Shown: one piece after another, positions 1-8,864 of the stretch
Layout: each line of letters opens with the position of its first letter
Numbering within the stretch: the stretch's first letter is position 1
Position numbers and translations under genes: made by a program
The notes under the pieces: model-generated
Database searches by the model: none
What the model was told of the DNA's origin: nothing
Seen by the model: only the letters and a program-made list of their open reading frames with translations
Assembly (NCBI RefSeq): GCF_900103875.1
Contig: NZ_LT629705.1
Coordinates: forward strand, 6,333,001 to 6,397,000
Length of the DNA stretch: 64,000 nucleotides
Reading direction: 5' to 3'
Source: Pseudomonas arsenicoxydans
GTDB taxonomy: Bacteria; Pseudomonadota; Gammaproteobacteria; Pseudomonadales; Pseudomonadaceae

Positions 1-924
1 CGCGATTTCACGGGACGTCGCACCGATTTCAGTGGTGGTGGCGGCCGTTTCGGTGGCGGTGGCTTGCTGTTGTTTGGAGGTGGCAGCGATTTCCGTCACC
101 GAGGTAGTGACTTGCACCGACGAGCGCTGGGCCTGGGACACGAGCGAGGTGAGCTCGGTCATCATGTCGTTGAAGCCGGTTTCCACCGCACCGAATTCGT
201 CTTTGCGCTCCAGGTTGAGACGGCCACTGAGGTCGCCGGTGCGCATGATTTCAAGGATCTGCACGATCCGGTTCATCGGCGCCATGATCGCGCGCATCAA
301 CAGCAACCCGCAGAAGCCCGCCGCCAGAACCGCGACCAACAGGGAAATGCCCATGATGACTTTTGCGGTGACCACTGCGTCATCGATGTTGGCGATGTCC
401 TGGTCGGCCACCACTTTGTTTTCCCGAATGATGTCATTGAGTTTCATGCGACCTGCGGTCCAGGCCGGGGTCAGTTGCTCGTTGAACATCTTGATCGCGT
501 CAGCGTCCTGATTGCGCTTGCGCAAGTCGAGCACCGCGGCCAGGACCTTGTTGTAATCGGCATGGAGCTTTTCAAAAGCGGCGTACTCAACCTTGTCTTC
601 GTCCGTGGTGACAGTGTCCTGGTAGTTCTTCATCTGCTCCTGCAGACGCGTATCGAAGTTTTTGAAGTTCTCGGCTTCTTCAGTGCTATAGCCCTGCCCT
701 TCCTTCAAACCGAGCATTTCCTGGGTTCGAAGGTAGGTGTCGACCCAAGCACTGCGAACCATCGAGCTGTAATACAAACCGGGCAGTGCGTCATCACGAA
801 CACTGGCCTCGCTGGCTTCGATCTTCAACAGCCGCGAATACGAGACGACGACCATCAACAGCATGATGGCGATGATTACCGCAAAGCTCGCCAAGATGCG
901 TTGGCGCAACGTCCAGTTCTTCAC
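1..924 (-). CDS. Methyl-accepting chemotaxis protein (5' part, runs off the window)
   Basis: Transmembrane chemoreceptor that would bind or sense a ligand in the periplasm and signal to CheA/CheW. The 308 visible residues show a first membrane segment near residues 9-29, a helical four-helix-bundle-like sensor region to about 190, a second membrane segment near 190-212, a HAMP linker (IMAPMNRIVQILEIMRTGDL) and the start of the Ala/Thr/Ser-rich signalling helix. The kinase-control tip and C-terminus lie outside the window. The start is GTG (MKNWTLRQ) with GAGGA six bases upstream; no ATG fits better. The ligand cannot be read from the sequence. It has no operon partner on its 5' side, where about 140 bases separate it from the DUF533 gene. 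Confidence 0.9.
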   Translation of the reverse strand, partial: MKNWTLRQRILASFAVIIAIMLLMVVVSYSRLLKIEASEASVRDDALPGLYYSSMVRSAWVDTYLRTQEMLGLKEGQGYSTEEAENFKNFDTRLQEQMKNYQDTVTTDEDKVEYAAFEKLHADYNKVLAAVLDLRKRNQDADAIKMFNEQLTPAWTAGRMKLNDIIRENKVVADQDIANIDDAVVTAKVIMGISLLVAVLAAGFCGLLLMRAIMAPMNRIVQILEIMRTGDLSGRLNLERKDEFGAVETGFNDMMTELTSLVSQAQRSSVQVTTSVTEIAATSKQQQATATETAATTTEIGATSREIA

Positions 925-1067
925 AGTCAGTCCTCGGAGCGATTCAAATGCTGCGCAGTATAGCCGAGGGTGTTGCGTTTATAAGACAGGTGTCATGCCA
1001 CTGCTCAACCTGACGAAAGCCCGATCAGGCCCCGTTGTCGGCCGTTGCGCCCGCAAACCCACAAGGT

Positions 1068-1790
1068 TCACGTCAACGCCTGACGCACCTGCTTCTCCAG
1101 TTCAGCCTTCAACCCCGGATCAAGCTTCAACTGCCGCGCCAATTCATCGAGGTAGGACTTCTCCATGAAGCTCTCTTCATCCACCAGCATCACACTGGCG
1201 ATGTACATCTCGGCGGCCATTTCCGGCGTGCTGGCAGCACGGGCGACTTCCGCCGGGTCGAGTGGTTTACTGAGTTCGGCATGCAGCCACTGTTGTAATT
1301 GCTGATCGTTGTCGAGTTTGGTGAATTCGCCTTCGATCAACGCACGTTCGCGCTCATCGACATGGCCATCGGCTTTGGCGGCGGCCACTAACGCTTTGAG
1401 AATTGCCTGACTGTGCTGTTCGACTTGTGCGGCCGGCAAACGATCAAGCGTTTGCGGTTCGGTTTGAGGGGTTGTGCCCTGCTGGGCCTGCCAGTTGCCA
1501 TACGCCTTGTAGGCAATCACGCCCAAGGCCGCGAGGCCGCCGTAAATGGCGACTTTGCCGCCAACTTTGCGGACCTTCTTGTTACCCAGCAGAAGCCCCA
1601 TGGCGCCGGCCGCCAATGCCCCGCCGCCCGCACCCGAGAGCAAGCTGCCGAGGCCGCCCGAACCACCGTTGCCACCGAGCAATCCGCCCAGGCCGCCGCT
1701 GGTTGCCTTGTTCTGTGCGCCTCCGGCCTTGTTCTGCAACAGGTCCTGACCGGACTTGAGCAGTTGATCGAGCAATCCACGCGTATTCAT
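1068..1790 (-). CDS. DUF533 / TerB-like membrane-associated protein
   Basis: Protein of 240 residues in the family of E. coli YebE (DUF533); function unknown. The order is a short amphipathic N-terminus (MNTRGLLDQLLKSGQDLL), a Gly-rich low-complexity stretch at about residues 30-70 with GGLGGLLGG-type repeats, one hydrophobic segment near residues 78-95 that probably spans or touches the membrane, a Pro/Thr/Gln linker, and a C-terminal TerB-like all-helical domain from about 125 with the acidic DGHVDERER turn typical of that fold. An in-frame extension reaches 1898, but the ATG at 1790 begins the conserved MNTRGLL motif and is preferred. It is divergent from the LysR gene at 1967. Confidence 0.85.
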   Translation of the reverse strand: MNTRGLLDQLLKSGQDLLQNKAGGAQNKATSGGLGGLLGGNGGSGGLGSLLSGAGGGALAAGAMGLLLGNKKVRKVGGKVAIYGGLAALGVIAYKAYGNWQAQQGTTPQTEPQTLDRLPAAQVEQHSQAILKALVAAAKADGHVDERERALIEGEFTKLDNDQQLQQWLHAELSKPLDPAEVARAASTPEMAAEMYIASVMLVDEESFMEKSYLDELARQLKLDPGLKAELEKQVRQALT

Positions 1791-1906
1791 TTTTGCCGCC
1801 TCCACGAAACGGGTTAACCGGACACTTGAGGCCATCAGCCTAGATCGAAAGTGCCCCGTCTCTGCCGACGAGAGTGCTTCTGGATGTTGCCTTGTCAAAA
1901 GTGGCT

Positions 1907-1937
1907 ATCGATTAAAAAGATATACACTCGATTAAAT
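1907..1937. promoter_or_regulatory. Candidate LysR operator region
   Basis: Two copies of CGATTAAA lie in tandem upstream of the LysR gene (1909-1916 and 1929-1936), with a TATACACT element between them that could serve as a -10 box. The inverse motif ATTTAATCGA is found at 2876-2885, between the LysR gene and the aldehyde dehydrogenase gene. The repeats are seen directly; binding by the neighbouring LysR protein is inferred. Confidence 0.35.
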
Positions 1938-1966
1938 CTATAAAAACCGCCCACCGGGTATTGCCC

Positions 1967-2881
1967 ATGATGACCCTGCGTCAAATCCGCCATTTCATTG
2001 CTGTGGCCGAGACCGGCTCGATCTCCGCCGCGGCGCAAACCGCGTTCATTTCCCAATCGACCTTGACCCTGGCGATCCAGCAACTGGAAGAGGAGATTGG
2101 CGTCAGCCTGTTTAACCGACACGCCAAAGGCATGAGCCTGACCCACCAGGGCCATCAGTTCCTGCGCCAGGCGCACTTGATTCTGGCCACCGTGGACAAC
2201 GCCAAACGCAGCCTGCAACAGAGCACCGATCAGGTCGCCGGCCAATTGATCATCGGCGTAACCAGCCTGGTGGCCGGTTACTACCTCGCGGATTTGCTCA
2301 CCCGCTTCCAGCGCGCCTACCCCAACGTCGAGATCCGCGTGATGGAAGACGAGCGACCTTACATCGAGCATTTGCTGGTCAGCGGTGAGATCGATGTTGG
2401 CGTGTTGATCCTCTCCAACCTCGAAGACCGCCATGCCTTGCAGACTGAAGTCCTCACCCACTCACCCCATCGGCTATGGCTGCCGGCCCAGCATCCGTTG
2501 CTGGAACACGACAGCATCAACCTCGCCGATGTGGCCCGTGAGCCGCTGATTCAGCTGAACGTCGATGAAATGGACCGCAATGCCCAGCGCATGTGGTCGG
2601 CGGCCTCGCTGCAGCCACGCATCACCCTGAGAACAGCGTCGACGGAGGCCGTGCGAAGTCTGGTGGCAGCCGGTCTGGGTGTGTCGATCCAGCCCGACAT
2701 GACCTACCGCCCTTGGTCGCTGGAGGGCGACATCATCGAAGCGCGGCCGATTGCCGACCTGAGCCAGACCCTCGACGTCGGTCTGGCGTGGCGTCGCGGC
2801 ACCGCGCGACCGGCGTTGGTAGACCCGTTCCTGACAGTCGCCCGTGAACAACCCCATGGCGGGCGCAAGCCATCTATTTAA
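1967..2881 (+). CDS. LysR-family transcriptional regulator of the polyamine locus
   Basis: DNA-binding regulator of 304 residues with a winged helix-turn-helix at residues 1-60 (RQIRHFIAVAETGSISAAA) and a LysR substrate-binding domain from about 90 to 295. It lies directly upstream of, and co-oriented with, an aldehyde dehydrogenase and a ydcSTUV-like transporter, so it probably controls polyamine or aminobutyraldehyde use; the effector is not known. A TTG at 1961 and a second ATG at 1970 are alternative starts. The motif TCGATTAAAT lies in its promoter region (1928-1937) and recurs inverted across its own stop codon (2876-2885), which hints at autoregulation plus control of the next gene. 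In E. coli the ydc operon has a GntR/MocR neighbour (YdcR), so the LysR type is a difference. Confidence 0.9.
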   Translation: MMTLRQIRHFIAVAETGSISAAAQTAFISQSTLTLAIQQLEEEIGVSLFNRHAKGMSLTHQGHQFLRQAHLILATVDNAKRSLQQSTDQVAGQLIIGVTSLVAGYYLADLLTRFQRAYPNVEIRVMEDERPYIEHLLVSGEIDVGVLILSNLEDRHALQTEVLTHSPHRLWLPAQHPLLEHDSINLADVAREPLIQLNVDEMDRNAQRMWSAASLQPRITLRTASTEAVRSLVAAGLGVSIQPDMTYRPWSLEGDIIEARPIADLSQTLDVGLAWRRGTARPALVDPFLTVAREQPHGGRKPSI

Positions 2882-2981
2882 TCGAACGCCACCTTCAGTA
2901 TTTAGAATTTGTCGACCTCGGGCCCGCGCACTAGTCTTGGTACATCTATAAGACGGCCGCGCCCCAGTCACAGGGAGCAGC

Positions 2982-4469
2982 ATGGCCACACAAGAAAAGA
3001 GAACCCGAAAAATGGCTGGCGCGCAGACCCCGTTGTTCACCGCGTTGTTGATCGATGGCGAATTGGTCGCGGGCCAGGGTTTTGTCGAACCGATCCTCAA
3101 CCCGGCCACTGGTGAAGTGCTGACGCACATTGCCGAAGCCAGCACCGAGCAAGTCGAAGCCGCGATCCTTGCCGCCCATCGTGCGTTCGCCGGGTGGTCA
3201 AGGACCACACCGCAGCAGCGTTCGAACCTGTTGCTGGACATCGCCAACGCCATCGAAAAACAAGCCGACCTCCTCGCCCGCCTCGAATCCCTGAACTGCG
3301 GTAAGCCATTGCACCTTGCTCGCCAAGATGACTTGAGCGCGACGGTCGACGTGTTCCGCTTCTTCGCCGGTGCCGTGCGGTGCCAGACGGGCCAGCTCAG
3401 CGGCGAGTATCTGCCGGGCTACACCAGCATGGTCCGTCGCGATCCGATTGGCGTGGTCGCATCGATTGCGCCATGGAATTACCCGATCATGATGGCCGCG
3501 TGGAAAATCGCCCCGGCCCTCGCCGCGGGTAACACGCTGGTGTTCAAGCCGTCGGAACACACGCCACTGTCGATTCTGGCCCTGGCGCCCGCGCTGGCCG
3601 AAATCCTGCCGCGCGGGGTGATCAACATCGTCTGCGGCGGCGGTGAAGGTGTTGGCAGCCATTTGGTCAGTCATCCCAAAGTACGCATGGTCTCCTTGAC
3701 CGGCGATATCGTTACCGGGCAGAAAATCCTCCAGGCCGCTGCGAAAACCCTTAAACGCACCCACCTTGAGCTCGGCGGCAAAGCGCCGGTGATCGTCTGC
3801 AACGATGCAGACATTCAGGCAGTGGTCGAAGGCGTGCGCACTTACGGCTATTACAACGCCGGCCAGGATTGCACCGCTGCCTGCCGGATTTATGCACAGG
3901 CCGGGATTCACGACCGCCTGGTGGCCGAACTCGGCGCGGCGGTCAGCAGCCTGCGCTTTGCCGGCAAACGCGATGCCGACAACGAGATCGGTCCGCTGAT
4001 CAGCACCCGCCAGCGCGACCGCGTGGCCAGTTTTGTCGAACGCGCCCTCGGCCAACCGCACATTGAACGGGTGACCGGCGCGGCGGTGCATTCCGGTGCC
4101 GGCTTCTATTACCAGCCCACCCTGCTCGCCGGTTGCAAACAGAGCGATGAAATCGTCCAGCGCGAAGTGTTCGGGCCGGTGGTTACCGTCACCCGTTTCG
4201 ACGAACTCGAACAAGCGGTGGACTGGGCCAACGACTCCGAATACGGCCTCGCCTCCTCCATCTGGACCCAGAACCTGGACAAGGCGATGCAGGTCGCGGC
4301 GCGGTTGCAGTATGGCTGCACCTGGATCAACAGCCATTTCATGCTGGTCAGCGAAATGCCCCACGGCGGCCTGAAGCGTTCGGGTTACGGCAAAGACTTA
4401 TCCAGCGATTCGCTCCAGGACTACAGCGTGGTGCGGCACATCATGGCGCGCCACGGACAGCATCTCTGA
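2982..4469 (+). CDS. Aldehyde dehydrogenase, gamma-aminobutyraldehyde dehydrogenase type (first copy)
   Basis: NAD(P)-dependent oxidation of an amino-aldehyde, probably 4-aminobutyraldehyde (1-pyrroline) to GABA in putrescine catabolism. It is 495 residues long. The cofactor and active-site motifs are intact: PWNYP, the general base Glu263 in LELGGKAPV and the nucleophile Cys297 in GQDCTAAC. It is clearly paralogous to the dehydrogenase at 8865, sharing many long motifs such as SEMPHGG near the C-terminus and [14 protein letters not shown], but has about 20 extra N-terminal residues. The start has GGGAG five bases upstream; an internal ATG (MAGAQT) is possible. It precedes ydcS by 82 bases and is probably part of the same polyamine unit. 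Substrate preference between the two copies cannot be told from sequence. Confidence 0.85.
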   Translation: MATQEKRTRKMAGAQTPLFTALLIDGELVAGQGFVEPILNPATGEVLTHIAEASTEQVEAAILAAHRAFAGWSRTTPQQRSNLLLDIANAIEKQADLLARLESLNCGKPLHLARQDDLSATVDVFRFFAGAVRCQTGQLSGEYLPGYTSMVRRDPIGVVASIAPWNYPIMMAAWKIAPALAAGNTLVFKPSEHTPLSILALAPALAEILPRGVINIVCGGGEGVGSHLVSHPKVRMVSLTGDIVTGQKILQAAAKTLKRTHLELGGKAPVIVCNDADIQAVVEGVRTYGYYNAGQDCTAACRIYAQAGIHDRLVAELGAAVSSLRFAGKRDADNEIGPLISTRQRDRVASFVERALGQPHIERVTGAAVHSGAGFYYQPTLLAGCKQSDEIVQREVFGPVVTVTRFDELEQAVDWANDSEYGLASSIWTQNLDKAMQVAARLQYGCTWINSHFMLVSEMPHGGLKRSGYGKDLSSDSLQDYSVVRHIMARHGQHL

Positions 4470-4551
4470 CTACGCTAATAACAAGCCGCTAACGGCATGC
4501 TTCACCACGTTCACAACTGCCCCGACCATAATTAAAGAAGAGGGAATCCCC

Positions 4552-5703
4552 ATGTTCGTGCACAAGACCGCACTGCTCAGTGCAATCACCACCGCGCTGT
4601 TGGCCAGCGCCAGTCTCCAGGCCGCCGAACCGCTGAAAGCCGTCGGCGCCGGTGAAGGCCAGCTGGATATCGTGGCATGGCCCGGCTACATCGAACGTGG
4701 CGAAAGCGACAAGGCTTACGATTGGGTGACCGGTTTCGAGAAGGAAACCGGCTGCAAGGTCAACGTGAAAACCGCGGCGACTTCCGATGAGATGGTCAGC
4801 CTGATGGCCAAGGGTGGTTACGACCTGGTGACCGCCTCGGGCGACGCCTCGTTGCGGTTGATCGGCGGCAAGCGTGTGCAGCCGATCAATACGGCGTTGA
4901 TCCCGAACTGGAAGAACATTGACCCTCGCCTCAAGGATGGTCCTTGGTACGTCGTCAATAAACAGACCTATGGCACCCCGTACCAGTGGGGCCCGAACGT
5001 GCTGATGTACAACACCAATGTGTTCAAGACTGCGCCGGACAGCTGGAGCGTGGTGTTCGAAGAGCAAACCTTGCCTGACGGCAAATCCAACAAGGGACGC
5101 GTGCAAGCCTACGACGGCCCGATCTACATCGCTGATGCTGCGCTCTATCTCAAATCGAAACGTCCGGAACTGGGCATCAAAAACCCGTATGAGTTGAACG
5201 AAGAACAGTACAAGGCCGCGCTGGATCTGCTTCGCAAACAGCACCCCTTGATCCACCGCTACTGGCACGACGCAACCGTCCAGATGAGTGACGTCAAAAA
5301 CGAAGGCGTGGTGGCGTCCAGTACCTGGGGCTACATGGTCAATGGTCTGGTTGCAGACAAGCAGCCGGTTGCCTCTGTCATTCCCAAGGAAGGTGCGACG
5401 GGTTGGGTGGACACCACCATGATGCACGTCGAAGCCAAGCATCCGAATTGCGCTTACAAGTGGATGGACTGGTCGCTGCAACCGAAAGTGCAAGGCGACG
5501 TATCGGCGTGGTTCGGCGCGCTGCCAGCCGTGCCTGAAGGCTGCAAAGCCAGTGAACTGCTGGGCGCAGAGGGGTGTGCATCCAACGGTTACGCTCAGTT
5601 TGAAAACCTGGCCTTCTGGAAAACCCCGCAAGCTGAAGGCGGCAAGTTCGTGCCGTACAGCCGCTGGACCCAGGACTACATCGCGATCATGGGCGGTCGC
5701 TAA
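4552..5703 (+). CDS. ydcS: Polyamine ABC transporter, periplasmic substrate-binding protein YdcS-like
   Basis: Periplasmic binding protein of 383 residues that captures putrescine or spermidine for the downstream permeases. A Sec signal peptide (positively charged start, hydrophobic core, cleavage near LQAAEP at about residue 24) is followed by a type 2 periplasmic-binding fold with the polyamine-type opening LDIVAWPGYIERGE. Order and length match E. coli YdcS, which begins a ydcS-T-U-V-patD operon arranged as here. Cysteine pairs in the C-terminal third (PNCAYKW, EGCKAS, EGCASN) could form disulfides. The ribosome site AGAAGAGG sits well before the ATG. A 170-base gap carrying an intergenic repeat separates it from ydcT. 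Confidence 0.9.
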   Translation: MFVHKTALLSAITTALLASASLQAAEPLKAVGAGEGQLDIVAWPGYIERGESDKAYDWVTGFEKETGCKVNVKTAATSDEMVSLMAKGGYDLVTASGDASLRLIGGKRVQPINTALIPNWKNIDPRLKDGPWYVVNKQTYGTPYQWGPNVLMYNTNVFKTAPDSWSVVFEEQTLPDGKSNKGRVQAYDGPIYIADAALYLKSKRPELGIKNPYELNEEQYKAALDLLRKQHPLIHRYWHDATVQMSDVKNEGVVASSTWGYMVNGLVADKQPVASVIPKEGATGWVDTTMMHVEAKHPNCAYKWMDWSLQPKVQGDVSAWFGALPAVPEGCKASELLGAEGCASNGYAQFENLAFWKTPQAEGGKFVPYSRWTQDYIAIMGGR

Positions 5704-5710
5704 CACACTC

Positions 5711-5847
5711 GTAATCATCGTTCCCACGTCGAGGCGTCGAACCGTCTGCGTGGGAACGTATCACCGGACGCTCCGCGTCCACTCGCACAAGGTGACGCAG
5801 AGCGTCACGGGCTGCATTCCCACGCTGAGCGTGGGAACGATCATCAG
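5711..5847. repeat. Intergenic palindromic repeat (CGTTCCCACG family) between ydcS and ydcT
   Basis: Imperfect inverted repeat bounded by ATCGTTCCCACG on the left and CGTGGGAACGAT on the right, with internal smaller hairpins (GGACGCTCCGCGTCC and GTGACGCAGAGCGTCAC). The repeat sits inside the transport operon, where it could stall 3' exonucleases and let the binding protein be made in excess over the ATPase. The structure is visible; the effect on expression is inferred. Confidence 0.7.
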
Positions 5848-5872
5848 TTTCAGATTTTCGGAGTTCCGCACC

Positions 5873-6910
5873 ATGACGCTTGCAGTCCAGTTCACCAACG
5901 TTTCCCGTCTATTCGGCGAAGTGAAAGCCGTAGACCGGGTTTCCATCGACATCCAGGACGGCGAGTTTTTTTCCATGCTGGGCCCTTCCGGTTCAGGCAA
6001 AACCACCTGCTTGCGCCTGATCGCCGGGTTTGAACAACCGAGCGCAGGCTCCATCCGAATCCACGGCGAAGAAGCCGCTGGCTTGCCGCCGTATGAGCGT
6101 GACGTCAACACGGTGTTTCAGGATTACGCTCTGTTCCCGCACATGAACGTGCTCGACAACGTCGCCTACGGTTTGAAAGTCAAAGGCGTTGGCAAAGCCG
6201 AACGCCAGAAACGCGCCGAAGAAGCCCTCGACATGGTTGCCCTCGGCGGCTACGGCGAGCGCAAACCGGTGCAATTGTCCGGCGGTCAACGCCAGCGTGT
6301 GGCACTGGCCCGCGCCCTGGTCAATCGCCCCCGCGTGCTACTGCTCGACGAGCCGTTGGGCGCGCTCGATTTGAAGCTGCGCGAACAAATGCAGAGCGAA
6401 CTGAAAAAGCTGCAACGCCAACTGGGCATCACCTTCATTTTCGTCACCCACGACCAGACCGAAGCGCTGTCGATGTCAGACCGCGTGGCCGTGTTCAACA
6501 AGGGCCGCATTGAACAGGTCGACACACCGCGCAACCTGTACATGAAACCGGCGACCACCTTCGTCGCGGAATTCGTCGGCACCTCCAACGTGATTCGCGG
6601 GGATCTGGCGAAGCAACTGAGCGGCAATCCACAGCCGTTTTCGATTCGCCCGGAACACGTGCGTTTCGCCGAAGGTCCGCTGGCCAGTCACGAGATCGAA
6701 GTCAGCGGCGTGCTGCACGACATTCAATACCAGGGAAGCGCCACGCGCTATGAACTGAAGCTGGAAAACGGCCAGACACTCAATATCAGTCAGGCCAACG
6801 TGCAGTGGCTGGACGTCAGCGCCCAGCACCAGACCGGGCAGCGCATCAATGCTCGCTGGGCGCGCGAAGCGATGATCCCGCTGCACGACACCGTTGTCGG
6901 CGGGGTGTGA
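5873..6910 (+). CDS. ydcT: Polyamine ABC transporter ATP-binding protein YdcT-like
   Basis: Cytoplasmic ATPase of 345 residues that powers the YdcUV permeases. It has a full ABC nucleotide-binding domain: Walker A GPSGSGKTT near residue 40, signature LSGGQRQRVALARAL, Walker B VLLLDEPLGALD, and the switch region VTHDQTEA. A C-terminal TOBE domain from about residue 270 is typical of PotA/CysA-type importers. A longer in-frame reading extends back to 5552, but it would overlap ydcS and the intergenic repeat; the ATG at 5873 starts the normal family N-terminus (MTLAVQFTNVSRLFG). The stop is one base before the ATG of ydcU, so the two are translated together. Confidence 0.93.
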   Translation: MTLAVQFTNVSRLFGEVKAVDRVSIDIQDGEFFSMLGPSGSGKTTCLRLIAGFEQPSAGSIRIHGEEAAGLPPYERDVNTVFQDYALFPHMNVLDNVAYGLKVKGVGKAERQKRAEEALDMVALGGYGERKPVQLSGGQRQRVALARALVNRPRVLLLDEPLGALDLKLREQMQSELKKLQRQLGITFIFVTHDQTEALSMSDRVAVFNKGRIEQVDTPRNLYMKPATTFVAEFVGTSNVIRGDLAKQLSGNPQPFSIRPEHVRFAEGPLASHEIEVSGVLHDIQYQGSATRYELKLENGQTLNISQANVQWLDVSAQHQTGQRINARWAREAMIPLHDTVVGGV

Positions 6911-6911
6911 G

Positions 6912-7859
6912 ATGACCAGCGTGGCTATCCCTCAAACCCCGGCCAGCGGCTCGCCGTTGCGCAGGTTTTCCAACCTGCTGTATCGCCGGCCGAACTTTTA
7001 TCTGTCGTTGCTGCTGGTGCCGCCGTTGCTATGGTTCGGCGCGATCTACCTCGGCTCGCTGCTGGTGTTGCTGTGGCAGGGTTTCTACACCTTCGATGAC
7101 TTCACCATGGCGGTCACCCCCGACCTGACCTTGGCAAACTTTGCTGCGCTGTTCCAGCCGTCAAACTTCGACATCATTCTGCGCACCTTGAGCATGGCGA
7201 TTGTCGTGTCCATCGCCAGTGCCGTCGTCGCGTTCCCGATTGCGTATTACATGGCGCGTTACACCACGGGCAAAACCAAAGCGTTTTTCTACATCGCGGT
7301 AATGATGCCGATGTGGGCCAGTTACATCGTCAAGGCGTATGCCTGGACCTTGCTGCTAGCCAAGGGCGGCGTGGCGCAGTGGTTCGTTCAACACCTTGGC
7401 CTGGAGCCGGTGTTGCAGTTCGTGCTGGGCATTCCAGGCGTGGGCGGCAGCACGTTGTCGACCTCGCACCTGGGCCGTTTCATGGTGTTCGTCTACATCT
7501 GGCTGCCGTTCATGATCCTGCCAATCCAGGCGTCTCTCGAACGCTTGCCGCCGTCGCTGCTGCAAGCGTCTGCCGACCTCGGCGCGAAACCGCGCCAGAC
7601 CTTCATGCAGGTGATTCTGCCGTTGTCGATTCCGGGCATTGCCGCAGGTTCGATTTTTACCTTTTCCCTGACCCTGGGCGACTTCATCGTGCCGCAACTG
7701 GTGGGCCCACCGGGTTACTTCGTCGGAAGCATGGTGTATGCCCAGCAAGGCGCGATCGGCAACATGCCGATGGCCGCGGCCTTCACGTTGGTGCCGATCG
7801 TGTTGATCGCCATCTACCTGACCATCGTCAAACGACTGGGGGCCTTCGATGCGCTCTGA
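6912..7859 (+). CDS. ydcU: Polyamine ABC transporter permease YdcU-like
   Basis: Inner-membrane permease of 315 residues, BPD_transp_1 (MetI-like) family. An N-terminal cytoplasmic stretch of about 30 residues is followed by roughly six membrane segments, beginning with [19 protein letters not shown]. The EAA-type loop that contacts the ATPase is visible as [20 protein letters not shown]. The preferred ATG at 6912 follows the ydcT stop by one base. Its stop overlaps the next permease gene by 11 bases, consistent with translational coupling. It forms a heterodimer with YdcV by analogy with other PotBC-type importers. The match to the ydc operon order supports the assignment; substrate is inferred to be putrescine or a related polyamine. 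Confidence 0.9.
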   Translation: MTSVAIPQTPASGSPLRRFSNLLYRRPNFYLSLLLVPPLLWFGAIYLGSLLVLLWQGFYTFDDFTMAVTPDLTLANFAALFQPSNFDIILRTLSMAIVVSIASAVVAFPIAYYMARYTTGKTKAFFYIAVMMPMWASYIVKAYAWTLLLAKGGVAQWFVQHLGLEPVLQFVLGIPGVGGSTLSTSHLGRFMVFVYIWLPFMILPIQASLERLPPSLLQASADLGAKPRQTFMQVILPLSIPGIAAGSIFTFSLTLGDFIVPQLVGPPGYFVGSMVYAQQGAIGNMPMAAAFTLVPIVLIAIYLTIVKRLGAFDAL

Positions 7860-8691
7860 TGTGAAAAAACAAAAGCCGGAAAAGCAGGGGGAGCAAGCTT
7901 CACTGGGCCTGCGGATCGCAGCGTGGGGCGGCTTGGTGTTTCTGCACTTCCCGATCTTGATCATCTTCATGTACGCCTTCAACACCGAAGACGCGGCCTT
8001 CAGTTTTCCGCCCAAGGGTTTCACCCTGAAGTGGATCGGCGTGGCGTTCGCGCGACCCGACGTACTGGAAGCGATCAAGTTGTCGCTGCAGATTGCGGCC
8101 GTCGCAACCATGATTGCGCTGGTCCTCGGCACGCTGGCGTCAGCGGCGTTGTACCGACGTGATTTCTTCGGCAAGCAAGGCATCTCGCTGATGCTGATCC
8201 TGCCGATTGCGTTGCCCGGGATCATCACCGGGATCGCGTTGCTGGCGACCTTCAAGACGCTGGGGATCGAGCCAGGGATGTTCACCATCATCGTCGGTCA
8301 CGCGACCTTCTGCGTGGTGATCGTCTACAACAACGTCATCGCCCGTTTGCGCCGCACGTCCCACAGCCTGATCGAAGCATCGATGGACCTTGGCGCGGAT
8401 GGCTGGCAGACCTTTCGCTACATCGTCCTGCCGAACCTCGGCTCGGCGCTGCTGGCCGGGGGCATGCTCGCCTTTGCCCTGTCGTTCGACGAAATCATCG
8501 TCACCACCTTCACCGCCGGCCATGAACGCACCCTGCCGCTGTGGCTGCTCAACCAGCTCAGCCGCCCACGGGACGTGCCGGTAACCAACGTCGTCGCGAT
8601 GCTGGTGATGATGGTGACCATGCTGCCGATTCTCGGCGCCTATTACCTGACCCGTGGCGGTGAAAGCGTGGCGGGCAGTGGCGGTAAGTAA
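7849..8691 (+). CDS. ydcV: Polyamine ABC transporter permease YdcV-like
   Basis: Second inner-membrane permease, 280 residues and about six membrane segments (first near residues 22-42, starting [20 protein letters not shown]). The cytoplasmic loop [20 protein letters not shown] is the EAA motif that docks onto YdcT. The hydrophilic, lysine-rich N-terminus ([16 protein letters not shown]) is longer than the minimum for the family but in frame and contains the only good start. It overlaps ydcU by 11 bases. After its stop comes a REP doublet and then the second aminobutyraldehyde dehydrogenase gene, as in the E. coli ydcSTUV-patD order. Confidence 0.9.
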   Translation: MRSDVKKQKPEKQGEQASLGLRIAAWGGLVFLHFPILIIFMYAFNTEDAAFSFPPKGFTLKWIGVAFARPDVLEAIKLSLQIAAVATMIALVLGTLASAALYRRDFFGKQGISLMLILPIALPGIITGIALLATFKTLGIEPGMFTIIVGHATFCVVIVYNNVIARLRRTSHSLIEASMDLGADGWQTFRYIVLPNLGSALLAGGMLAFALSFDEIIVTTFTAGHERTLPLWLLNQLSRPRDVPVTNVVAMLVMMVTMLPILGAYYLTRGGESVAGSGGK

Positions 8692-8724
8692 CAACAACTC
8701 ATTTCCCAATGTGGGAACCGATTC

Positions 8725-8819
8725 CCTGTGGGAGCGGGCTTGCCCGCGATGAGGCCATCAAATTCGACATTGATGTTGGCTGACACACTGCCATCGCGGG
8801 CAAGCCCGCTCCCACAGGG
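8725..8819. repeat. REP doublet (inverted pair) between ydcV and patD
   Basis: Two oppositely oriented REP units with the arms CCTGTGGGAGCGGGCTTGCC and its complement, separated by an AT-richer spacer containing TTGATGTTGGCTGACACA. Such inverted pairs (REPINs) are scattered through fluorescens-group genomes. Here the pair lies between the permease gene and patD, so it may uncouple their mRNA levels. Confidence 0.85.
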
Positions 8820-8864
8820 GGGCGGTTTCGACAGAACAATAAAAGCGTCAATGAGGACAGGACA

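Noticed and set aside
5552..5872. Extended N-terminus of the YdcT ATPase
   Set aside because: It would overlap ydcS and run through an intergenic repeat; the ATG at 5873 fits the family.
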